From assembly GCA_037501455.1 (NCBI GenBank), contig CM074857.1, positions 31,082,001-31,146,000 on the forward strand: DNA of 64,000 nt, written 5' to 3'. The first letter of the stretch is position 1, and every line of letters starts with the position of its first letter. Of the stretch, positions 1 through 9,475 are shown piece by piece. A program made the position numbers and the translations under genes. Source of the DNA: Lantana camara. Its lineage: Eukaryota; Streptophyta; Magnoliopsida; Lamiales; Verbenaceae. The notes beneath the pieces were generated by a model. The model saw only the letters and a program-made list of their open reading frames with translations, was not told where the DNA came from and ran no database searches.

Positions 1-629
1 CTTCACTTATGGCCTCCTTGTTACTTGAATGTGGTCCATCTTACTCCATGGGTGCATTGTCTCCAAAATGAAAATAAAACCTCACCACCTATCTCTACTC
101 TCAAATTACAATAAAAGGAAAAAGACATAAAGTAATAAGGCTCAATCTTCATATTGGCCTTAGACAATTACACGGGGCATACCCCGGCCTCAAAAACAGT
201 AATATGGAAAGCCACATAATAAATCACATAACAGTACGCACATAAGTGAGGCTCCAACCTCAATTGAAAAACGCAACTATAGGGCTCCAACCCCAATTTA
301 AACCATCCATGTGCATAAATTAAAACCATACATAGATCTAAACCCATGATCACCTAACATGCTTTTGCAAGAATTTAAATTTAACCAATAAATTAAAATT
401 CTCGCTTTAAGCTCTAATAGCTTAAAACACGACTTGATGCGAGTCTTATTTATAAAAGTTTTCAATAAATCCCAAATTACCAAAACAAATAAAATTCCAA
501 TTAATTTCTGAAAATTAATAATTTTATCAAAGATGTATTTTCCCAAAATATAAACCGCTTCAATTTCTCAAAAATCCCAATTTTAACTTTTATTCAAAAA
601 TTAAAATAAATATTCAAAAATAAAATTGG

Positions 630-1015
630 GACTGGATTGCACGAAACACGAAAAGGCCGGATCGCGAAAACGGGACCCGTACGCGGAGAAGACCGATCGC
701 ACGCGGCGCGCGCGACAGACGCGCACAGCGCGCGGCCAAGGCCGCGCGAGTGCGCGCGCTGCGCGTGCACGCTGCGCGCTGCTGCGCGCGGCTTTCCCGC
801 AAGCATGCGGGCGGGGTGGGCGGCCAGGCTCGGCCGCCCTGGGCGGGCGCGCCTAGGCTCCCGCACAGGCGTGCGGGAGGTGCTGGGCTACCGGCCGGTC
901 TGTCCCGGCCAGGCCTGGACGGTGACGGGAGGGCCTCCCGCACGGTTGCGGGAGGGTGGCGCGCGAAGCCCGCGCGCGCGACTCCTTCGCGCGCGGGGTT
1001 TCGCGTGTTCATCGC
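630..1015. repeat. GC-rich island with three CCCGCA/TGCGGG hairpins
   Basis: Base composition switches abruptly from AT-rich to very GC-rich and back. Three short palindromes with the same arms, CCCGCA and TGCGGG but different loops, lie at 796-811, 860-877 and 937-952, and other CG-rich inverted repeats surround them. They sit in the 5' leader of the minus-strand retroelement. A role in RNA structure is possible but is inference. Confidence 0.7.
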
Positions 1016-1274
1016 GAACCGGGCTTTCGTTTCGTGTTTTCGTTCAAAAGCAAAACCAATCCAAGAAATCCAAAAACAGTTTATACAGTTTCAAATCTAA
1101 AATTGTTTTTCAAAATTAAATTTTATAAAAACCAATTTTCAGAAACTTTCAGGAAAAAATACAGTTTCGTAATTCAGGCTTTCTAAAACAATTACAAATA
1201 CTCAATCGCATCAAGCCTAAGAATTTCTACCAAATTCAGTATAATTGAGACGAATCAGAAACACGATTAATGAG

Positions 1275-1290
1275 GTGGCTCTGATACCAC
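1275..1290 (-). other. Primer-binding site, initiator Met-tRNA type
   Basis: On the minus strand the sequence TGGTATCAGAGCC follows the LTR end after two bases. This is the usual plant LTR-retrotransposon site complementary to the 3' end of tRNA-iMet. It fixes the element orientation (minus) and the LTR boundary at 1292. Confidence 0.85.
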
Positions 1291-1677
1291 TTGTTGGAAA
1301 ACACGAATCAGAAAGCAGCGGAATTTAAAAAATTTTCCCAACAAAAGGACCTTGAACTCGCAATCGTGTAACCAAATTCGTAAAGATAGAAAACTTACTT
1401 TTCTTTTATTCTTTCTTGAAGCGTTTCAAGCCACCCAAGAACGCTCTTCTCGCGGCTTGATCCCCTCTCCTTGGTAAAGCTCGAATCTTCAAACTTCTAA
1501 CTTGAAGTCTCTAGAGAAAGTCCACCAACTTGATCACAATCTAACTAGTAAGGATGCTAGTTCTCTAGTTAGTGTTTAGGCTTAACCTAGGGTTTAATTT
1601 AATCTTGGAGAAAGGAAGGTGTTCAACACATGAACCAAGAATTGTCTATTAGCTCTAAAGGGGAGCATGAGCTCCCC

Positions 1678-1686
1678 TATATATAG
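1678..1686 (-). promoter_or_regulatory. Likely TATA box of the left LTR
   Basis: TATATATAG reads on the minus strand within a CCTATATATAGGGG context, about 390 bp before the LTR end. The position fits a U3/R boundary. The motif is nearly palindromic, so orientation rests on the PBS. Confidence 0.5.
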
Positions 1687-2015
1687 GAAAGGGGAGGGGC
1701 GGCCGAACCTAGTCCTTATTGGACAAGGATTTGGTTCCTCTCTCTCCTATTACTTGATCATCAAGTATTTTTCAACTTTGACTTTGAATTCTAATTCTAG
1801 TCAACTTTTAAGAGAGCTAAAAATATCCAAACTATTTTTGGATAATTTTATACTTTATTTATTATAAAATAAATAACTTATTTTTATCTAATTAATTAAT
1901 TCGTAATTAATTAACTAGATTATTTTCTCCAAAATTAGACTTTCTTTTTAATTCAAAATTAAACCAAAGTCTATTAAATAATTAACTAATTAATTATTTA
2001 ACATATATACATACA

Positions 2016-2083
2016 CACGTGTGTGACACGTGTCACAGTGACACGTGTCACTCACGTGAGCCACACGTGTGAATTCACACGTG
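2016..2083. promoter_or_regulatory. Array of six G-boxes (CACGTG)
   Basis: CACGTG occurs at 2016-2021, 2027-2032, 2042-2047, 2053-2058, 2064-2069 and 2078-2083. Most copies are embedded in longer palindromes such as ACACGTGT. G-boxes bind bZIP and bHLH factors (ABRE or light-type elements). The array lies about 330-400 bp upstream of the LTR TATA box on the minus strand, as an enhancer would. Confidence 0.75.
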
Positions 2084-3231
2084 TGGAACCCTCTTGGCCC
2101 GATTAACTCGTTTAATCATTTTCAAGCCTCAACTCATGTAACCAAGTTGTTGTGTGTGACCCTCTAGGTTCTCAATTCAATTAGCAGTGGCCCTAATTAA
2201 TTAATTCACTAATTAATTAATCAGTCCACAGATTAAACGACCATAGTCTAGCAACAAGTGTTTAACCCCTAGCTGAATTGGAATGTTCGGATTCGACAGA
2301 ACCTTTAAGTCATTGATTCATGTGAGATACAATCCTCCTACTTACTATCTCTCAACCAAGATCTAGGGCAAGGGAATAATCAGAACCCTAATAATCCGGT
2401 CTTAAAGCTAAGTGCATTTCGTATCCATTTGATCTCAATCCAAGAAACACTTTTCTTGATGTCTTGATCTACTGCCTTGGCCAAGGACTCCATATGGCAT
2501 ATGAATGACTTACACAATAAGAGATCTCCTTGCAAATGCAAGTGTAGGTCCTATCTTGATTCTCATTCACTTTCATGAATCACTTGTGCAGCCCCAGCAT
2601 AAGCCTTGAATCAGTTGTCTAAGGCGACACCCTTTAAAGCTTATACCAAAGACTACAGAGTTAACTCATAAAGTAACATGGAACCTCAAGTCTAAGGATC
2701 AATTAATCACATCAATGACTCGTGAGATATTTCCTAATCTGGAAGTTTCCATTTCCTGAAATAGAAACTTCCTTTCCCATTTAGGAATGTTCTCACACGG
2801 GGCACCTCAGTGAACTTACTTATTAAAGTAAGCACCCTCATGTATCACGCACGTATCAACTATACACTTTGCACCTCCATGAAACAAGGTGGTCCTTCTT
2901 AAGGGCGTGATCCCACAAGCAAGCCTTAGAGGAGTCAGGTTGACACTCCCACTGTCTGTAGGACTCATCGGCTTGGAGTATTTTACTAATCATGACTTAT
3001 GTGATATAGGGCTCGTTTCATGAACCATTTCACCCAAATGGTAGAGTCCTAAAGTCATCAGGATTAGGGGAGTTCTCATACATGCACAGCTAAAGTAAAC
3101 GCATACCAAACAAGAGCATATAAAGAAGTGTTGCCTCAATTCGTTATTTTATTCAAAGATTGTCTGTGATTACAATAAGGAAAAGCACAAAGCGGATATA
3201 CAATCGGCTTTCTAGGGCACTATTCCTAACA

Positions 3232-3590
3232 GTTTCTCCTCATTGCACCACGTGTTAAGGTAGCATTAGGGCAGGACCACAAGGGGTAAATTACCAAAGG
3301 ATCCCTGACCCTCAACTATAAATAGGAGTCTTCATCTCCATCTTGGTAAGCAATCTCCATTACTGCAACTTTTCAATTTCTTTGCTTTCTCTTTCAGATC
3401 ATCATCTGACTTGAGCATCGGAGAGCCAAACTGGAAATCACCCCCAGTTCCCCCAGCTTGGCATTCTGACTTTATTTTGGTGTTTGTCCTCGCAGGTAGA
3501 ACCCCCATCTTTTCCGACGATCATCAATTGGTTTCTTCACCTCAAACAAATTCTAAAGTGATCGAAATCTGATCCTCTAAATCCAGACAC
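3232..3590 (+). repeat. Fragment of a second, gypsy-type LTR
   Basis: This sequence resembles the U3-R-U5 region of plant Tat/Ogre-like gypsy LTRs: a CACGTG, a TATA box (CTATAAATAG) at 3316-3325, a pyrimidine-rich stretch, then a phrase of the CTTGAGCATCGGAGAG type characteristic of those LTRs. The left-edge LTR abuts it at 3232, so it was probably interrupted by that insertion. The family call comes from memory of the motif, and the right end is approximate. Confidence 0.5.
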
Positions 3591-6198
3591 ATCAGAAAAT
3601 CTCTCATATATTTTTATATATACATATTGGGATTATTTTCTATTTAATAAATGATATTTCAGGAATTAATTCAATTTCTCTTAAATAATAGAGAGTAGCA
3701 TCCACAGATAAACATGACATATGATTAATGACGATATAATACAAATATAAAATAGATTTTTTTCTTTCCTTCAAATTTTTATGTGTGTTTGATACAGTAT
3801 TTGCAATAAATTTTTAATACGATACATTAAAATAATATTTTTAAAATTATTCGTGCATTAAATATTATAACACGCACCCTAGTGCTTAAGTGTCGGTTAG
3901 ATGACATGGTGACTTAATTGAAACCTGCATATATATAATTATTAAAATAATTTAAGAAGCAGTAAACAACAATTGAAATTTCATGTATCAAAACAAGAAA
4001 ATGTGACAACGCCATTTCCTAACACATCAGAAGATTAGCACAACCCTCTCAGATCTTATTGACAATGTTTTGATGATCTAAATTCAAATTAAATAACCCC
4101 CATCGATTCGTCGCCTTATAATTAAGAAATCTTACCATGTCATGATGCCAACCGACTCTTATGGATCATGAGTCGCACACAATTACCTACACATAACCTT
4201 ACTTCCCATCATCCGAAACAAAAAACAAAGGAGAACAAAGGAATTGCAGTAACTCTTGCTAAATATTATGAGAAATTGACAATGGAGGTCCATGAAAGAA
4301 TTGTAGTGCCTTGTAAATGTCACTGTTTTTAGGCCCCATACATATATATATGGACCAAATGAAAGCACTCCAAAAGTCCAAATTCAACACATAAATATAT
4401 CAATTATCACACACTGACAATTATCTCACCCAATGAGAGATCGCTGTATTTACCCTGTTACTCATGTCACATTCCAGAACCCGAGTCACAACTTGATAAG
4501 ATTCCAATTCATAAATACAACAGTTTTATTTCACAAAAGAATGATAAATTGATAATCTTACAAGTATATATATATACACACACATATATATTTAGATATA
4601 AAAATATCGACATATATGTCCATTTTTATCAAATTTAAGGTATATAGTATGTAAGATGGATGTCAATCATCACCTACTATATCTACATATGACTAAATAT
4701 AGAAAGTCACACATTCAAGTTCAGACAAATAGATACACCATTATCATGTTTCTTAGTTTATATTTTTGTCTAGGGCAAGGTATCCAATACCCAGTTATAT
4801 TAACGATTAATTTTCTCAGTGAATTTTATTAAACTTATATAATAAGATATTGCATTAGAAGTCGTAAAGTTTATATCTTTACCAGCAAAGAATAATTACA
4901 ATCCAGAAGGGGTAGTAAACAAACATACACACATACAACATCCAAAATACGGGATTTTTCGAATAATTATTCGACGGATCGTAGACAAATTTTGTCATAT
5001 AAATTTGCTGTGGGGATGAAATAAAAGTTTAGTGTTTCGGTTCTTGTCTACATAAATCATTTCTAATCAAACAAACAAGAAACGAAAACAAATTGACATG
5101 CTTATATTCAATATCCTAAAAAATCAGAAGCAAAGAAGATAAAACTGGGGCATTTAAAATAAGTGATAATTACATTGAACTACCATGAGGTAGTATGCCT
5201 TTTTTGCTTCCTTACATATAAATTAAGGAAAATATAGGAACCTACATTTAGTTTTGGTTTAAATACAAGTATAGCAGTATATATTGAAATAAAGTTCTGC
5301 TATATTACCAAGAAATATCATTATTATTTCTCTTCCATGATATCCTTTTCGGAACTTTTTTTTTTTGAGATCCCATTTATTTGGATTCGAATAGAATCGA
5401 TATACGTAGTTGCGTGGACTCGAACACAAAACATCTGATTGAATTAGTATAATTTTGTGTCGCTTAAACTACATCAGTTGATGACATGTCTTTTATACAC
5501 ATATGTGAGTAATACTCCGAAATACATAAAGGATCATATGTTCTTTTATGTGAGTAATACTCCGAAATACATAAAGGATCATATGTCAATATATTATCAT
5601 TTAATTGATGAAATTAAACAAGTTAGGTAGCAATCCGAAATGAAGATTATTAGGGGTAATTTTTCTAAAAATGTCAATTCTATTATTGATTTTCTTCCCA
5701 TTAACTTATATTATATGTGTTCCTACAATTCCTGGTTCAACTCCAGGATTTGAATAAAAGACAAGGTCAGTCGATCTTGCCATAAATGACACATTTCACG
5801 AACGGTAATACTTGACATGTCACATTCTCCATTATTACGAGATACTGTGATGACTTTGTTATATTGATATCCATATACAATATGAATTATCATTTTTATG
5901 CAAATTATTAAGTTTTGTTATAGTGATAATTACGTTCTTGCAATTGATGTGTTGGCTGGCGAATACATTTTAACTAAATCTTAAAGCTACATTTTTGGTC
6001 TTCAATATGTACTGCGAATGCAGTACCACAATACCACTTATCCAGCAAACATTCATCAAAGGTTGATATTGTACATATTTGTTAATATTATTAATTTATT
6101 TATTTCATATGTAATGCATATTGTCTTCCTAATTTAGAAATCCTAAGGAGGATTATTTTAAATTAAGAACGAAAAATGCTAATCGGTATTGTTGATAA
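3591..6198. other. AT-rich intergenic DNA, no gene seen
   Basis: No open frame of note, no recognised protein similarity and no RNA gene. It holds short AT/AC microsatellites near 4563-4592 and an 85-bp tandem duplication at 5503-5586. Old, unclassifiable repeats may be present. Confidence 0.6.
5503..5586. repeat. Tandem duplication, 45-bp unit
   Basis: A 39-bp sequence beginning ATGTGAGTAATACTCCG is present at 5503-5541 and again at 5548-5586, identical by eye, separated by six bases. The lack of divergence suggests a recent slippage or repair event. Confidence 0.85.
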
Positions 6199-7511
6199 AG
6201 TTTTTTTTTGGAAAAAAAAAAAAAAAAGAACCGGCGAAACGCCGTGGGGTATTTAGACGAGGCTCATACCTCATATATAAATTAACCAAAGTCAAATATA
6301 AATACAACCATTCATAATCCAACGATCTAACAAACTATTCAAACAGGAGAACCCGCGAAACAAATAAACATCATGTAGCATATGGGCAAGACCCCAACAA
6401 TCAAGTGAAAATCTCTCGTGCACTCTAGCCTTAAGAAAAGGCAAAATATTGCAGTTTTGCAAATTCCCACCCCTCTTATTATGCGACTCTATTGGATCCC
6501 CTGCTAGTCTAGCCTCAAGAGGCGCCCAGACATTCGGGCGTAAGCGATGTGCGTCGACGTGATACACATCTGGCAATGGGGGAACTCATCCATGTCGCTA
6601 ACGTTCTCAGGGTTCTCATGGCTGGCGTTTGGATGATCTCTGACAACAATATTAGAGCCGCCAATTCCATAGATACGAACTCGCCACATAAAGTGACTAT
6701 CTTCGAGCTTCATTTCTATGATAACAACTCTGCAAACAATCTGCACAAAATCACCCCCATACCTCTAGACAAGGCAATAATCAAATGCAATATTGTTCCT
6801 CAAAATGATAAACAAATTAAAACAATCAATGTACACGTGATGGATATGGGAAAAAACAGTTTCAATAACTCTTAAAGTACACACCATTCTTAATGTTTGA
6901 AATTCCTTTCTGGTGCTCTGTGGTTCTTCCTTATATTTATGTTAATAGCCTGTAAGACAATAAGAAAAAAACCCTCCACGACCGATGTCTCTTGAGCATA
7001 GTTGAACACATAAAATAAGTAAAATGCAAATGCGAAGTACCTAAGGAAATTTTAAGATCACCTCTAAGGACAGTAACATTGCCCCAAGTTACCTTACAAC
7101 GTTCCATCATTTTTGTTTAACTCGAATATTAGCAATACCCTACTTGTACATTCTTACAATTCCCATTAAATTTCCATTAATAGGCTCATCAGGAAAATAC
7201 CAGGCCTGTTGGTCATTCGCTCCACGAGCAGCAAGGCAATCTTCAGCCCTATTCCCTTCTCTAAACACATGTGGAAGGTGAATGTTCATCTTTGTTGCAT
7301 AATTCCAAAAAACCGTGATCTCCAGTTGAATTATGCTGCTACCCGATGTCTTCCTTTTTAAGGTTGAGATAGCCACTTCAATCCAAAGACAAGCATAACC
7401 CATTGAAGCAGCCTTGATAACGCCCAAAACGATCGCACGCATCTCAGCCTCCATATTTGTTGCATAAGAATACCGTAGTTGAAAGCGTAGATTAATCTCC
7501 ATTACAATCTC
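6199..7511 (-). pseudogene. LINE L1, segment 4: RNase H C-terminus, 3' UTR and tail
   Basis: Minus-strand 3' end of a plant LINE. The RNase H C-terminus is visible as YATNMEAEMRAIVLG, then a VFREGN..AEDCLAARG phrase and a stop at 7140. In this family the acidic residue in NMEAE is catalytic. About 0.9 kb of 3' UTR follows and ends in an A9 tract on the minus strand (T9 near 6200). The RNase H frame has a 1-bp shift near 7490. The remainder of the same domain lies at 8485-8530 and 8859-8930, beyond the L2 insertion. I found no target duplication linking 6199 with the 5' end near 36290. Confidence 0.8.
6232..6272 (-). other. L1 3'-terminal double hairpin
   Basis: Just before the A tract, the minus strand can fold into GAGG/CCTC (6259-6272) and CGGCG/CGCCG (6232-6244). 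The same two-hairpin order occurs at the end of LINE L2 with different bases. Some plant LINE reverse transcriptases recognise a 3' stem-loop of their RNA, so this is a plausible recognition element. Confidence 0.55.
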
Positions 7512-8484
7512 TATAGAGAAGCGAATGGCCTGGCAGATCGTTTGGCAACTTTGGGAGTGGATCGACAAGTTCTTTGGTCATTTCCAGAAGAACCAATATT
7601 GACAGAGCCCAGAGGTAAGGGGTTTCACTACGATCGATAAATGGAGCTTACCAAATTTTAGATTTGGATAATGATGTTTATGTTGATTATTATGTATCTT
7701 ATTAGCTACTGGGTTATGGATTCTAACACTTTTGACAATGAAAGAATATCCAAGTGGTTGTATGTAAGGAACTATGGATGCAGGAATTCTGCCATCTGGA
7801 GTTTTGGAAATACGTGCATGACATTTGGAAAACTCTTGGTTATCTTTGGAATAGGAAAAGTTCGGTCAGTGATATAGATAACAAGATTATAAAAGTCTTT
7901 AGCAATCATAATTTCAGTAATAAGATCCTATACATTTCTGTGCTGAGGGCCTTGAGCCCTTGAGGAAGGCTCTGCTTTCTGGTTGCAGGATAATTATGAA
8001 ACGGGGAGGCGAGATGGAGCTAATCAGAGAAGGGTATGCCTTGGGCTGCCAGAATGCCACAATAGAATTGACGGTTATGTACATAATGTCAGATATTGTC
8101 CGGATCGTCATGTTAGTCCTGAAGATACCTTTGACGTGGATGCGATCTTTCGTTGCAAGCTTGACACTTCTCTGGCGTTTCTTGCTGCTGCCCGGAAGAG
8201 TGGGCGTCTCACTCAGAGGCTAACGAATGATCCGATTGAATCAATGTCTAATAGGGACAAAAACAATACTGCCCACTTGTGCTATTTTGGTTATTATATT
8301 TGTATTGGGCATTTCGGTTGAAGTAGCTTAGGTGATAAGTGGATCATGAATCATTGTATCTATTTTTGGACTTATCCAGCTCGTTTATATATGAGGAAGC
8401 GTCCTCGTTAATAACCCTACGATCGCTTTGGTCGGTTTTTCAGAAATAAAAAAAAAAAAAAAAAGAAATCTCCATTACTATCTC
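7494..8484 (+). mobile_element. LINE L2, 5'-truncated, with 18-bp target duplication
   Basis: The element proper spans 7512-8466. It begins inside an RNase H C-terminus on the plus strand (EANGLADRLATLG, stop near 7641) and runs through a 3' UTR to an A-rich tail at 8448-8466. It is flanked by AATCTCCATTAC plus ATCTC at 7494-7511 and 8467-8484, one mismatch in 18. Target duplication, poly(A) tail and 5' truncation are the marks of target-primed reverse transcription. It landed inside the RNase H region of L1 in opposite orientation. L1 and L2 share a similar C-terminus and a related 3' UTR end, so they belong to one LINE lineage. Confidence 0.9.
8393..8434 (+). other. L2 3'-terminal double hairpin
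   Basis: GAGGA/TCCTC (8393-8406) is followed by CGATC/GGTCG (8420-8434) shortly before the poly(A) tail. Order and spacing match the L1 end while the stem bases differ, which suggests the pairing rather than the sequence is conserved. Confidence 0.55.
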
Positions 8485-9475
8485 GTATTATTCCTCCAAC
8501 TCCTGTAGGTCCTAGGTTATTCCTGAGAAGTTCAAGAAGTGGATGAGAATTACAAATTGGGAGGGGGTGTTAAGCATCAGTTTAGAATTTAATTTAATCA
8601 ATGTACTTGGTAATTAATATTAAACAATGTTCTATATATTTTTATATATGTTTTGTATCATCTAGGTGTCTTTCAAGTGTCTCATTAATTAGGAACTTGG
8701 AAGGTTGCGCTTATGCACGTATCTAAGTGGGCATCTTAGCTTAAAAATATTGTATTCATATTTGAGAATTTATGAAAGTAAAACTCAAGTAAAAACCTTT
8801 CTAGTAAAAATGTTCTTGAGATTTATTTTCTCTACCTTTTCTCCAGAAATCCCCAACAATCCCTAGAAGCTCCATCTATGTTGAGCTTGAACTATTCTGT
8901 TGGTGGTTTAAGCCACTTTACAATCACCGTTCTTGGAGTCTTTTTCTCTTCCACAATGATTTCAAATTTGTGTGCCACATGTATATCTCCTCGCCACCAA
9001 TTAGTCCTGCGCAAAAAAAAAACCAATTTTATTAAGCTGAAAAATGTGACAATTAACCCGACGAATTATGTGGAGGTAAGAGAAAAGACTCCCTTGATGT
9101 TTGCATTTGTTCCTTTCCAACCAGGTATACCAGAATATCACCGTAGGCACCAAGATCCTAATATGTTTTAAACCACTATACAAAGTAGAGCTTATCCATT
9201 GTTGGAAAATGGCAATCGGTGTCCTAGCATTCATATCTTGAATGCTAAACAGGTCATGTAAGTAGCTCCAAACCTTCTTTATTTCATCGCTGGTCAGGAA
9301 AAATGTGCTCCATCGTTTCCCTTACCGCACAACAGGCGCATTTTGACGGTATGATGAATCCATTTCTTTCAAGTCGATCATCTAAGGGAAGCCAATCCTT
9401 TAAGAGTCTCCAAATAGTATGACGTGCTCTCGTATGAACTATGAAGATTTAATGGTGAATTTGCCTGTGGAAATT
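8485..9475 (-). pseudogene. LINE L1, segment 3: zinc-binding domain and RNase H N-terminus
   Basis: Read on the minus strand from 9475. A GKFTIKSS start of the post-RT domain comes first, then IWRLLKDWLPLDDRL, the zinc-binding signature CACCAVRETMEHIF near 9290-9345, and FWYTWLERNKCKH near 9100-9145 (zf-RVT type). The RNase H start WLKPPTE.FKLNIDGASR lies at about 8870-8930 and continues as NNLGPTGVGGIIRDSNG at 8485-8540 after a small insertion. Frameshifts occur near 9430 and between the RNase H pieces. It is non-functional and continuous with segments 2 and 4 once the nested insertions are set aside. Confidence 0.85.
8531..8858 (+). mobile_element. Copia-like LTR end inserted in L1 RNase H
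   Basis: A G-rich polypurine tract (GGGAGGGGG, 8559-8567) runs directly into TGTTAAGCATC and the block ends CCCCAACA at 8858. This gives a 291-bp LTR (8568-8858) with TG...CA ends, the format of a small Ty1/copia 3' LTR. Only about 37 bp of internal sequence precede it. The flanks ATTCCTGAGAAG and ATCCCTAGAAG look like an imperfect 11-12-bp duplication rather than the 5-bp one expected from integrase. The family call is tentative. Confidence 0.5.

Larger units (their letters stand above)
1..1291 (-). mobile_element. Internal region of an LTR retrotransposon (partial, cut by window start)
   Basis: This stretch lies just inside the primer-binding site of a minus-strand LTR element whose 5' LTR is at 1292-3231. 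It is the leader and start of the internal region, read from high to low coordinates. I recognise no gag or pol motif. The long frames at 594-1119 come from a GC-rich island and are Arg/Ala/Pro-rich on every strand, which is typical of non-coding GC-rich DNA. The rest is AT-rich with short repeated phrases around 190-300. Absence of coding sequence suggests a non-autonomous (LARD-like) element, but the coding part could lie outside the window. Confidence 0.6.
1292..3231 (-). repeat. 5' LTR of the left-edge retrotransposon
   Basis: The block starts TGTTGG and ends CCTAACA, so its ends form the short inverted repeat expected of an LTR, and it directly abuts a primer-binding site. Length is about 1.94 kb. 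A TATA-like box lies at 1678-1686 on the minus strand. Upstream of it, in what would be U3, sits a cluster of six CACGTG boxes. The partner LTR lies outside the window, so age and target duplication cannot be read. Confidence 0.8.

Noticed and set aside
594..1119. Several overlapping long frames, Arg/Ala/Pro-rich, on both strands
   Set aside because: They arise from low stop-codon density in a GC-rich island; no domain or biased third position, and frames overlap on both strands.
7140..7568. A single 142-codon minus-strand frame
   Set aside because: Its first ~19 codons are L2 sequence read backwards; the real coding remnant is only the L1 RNase H part below 7512.
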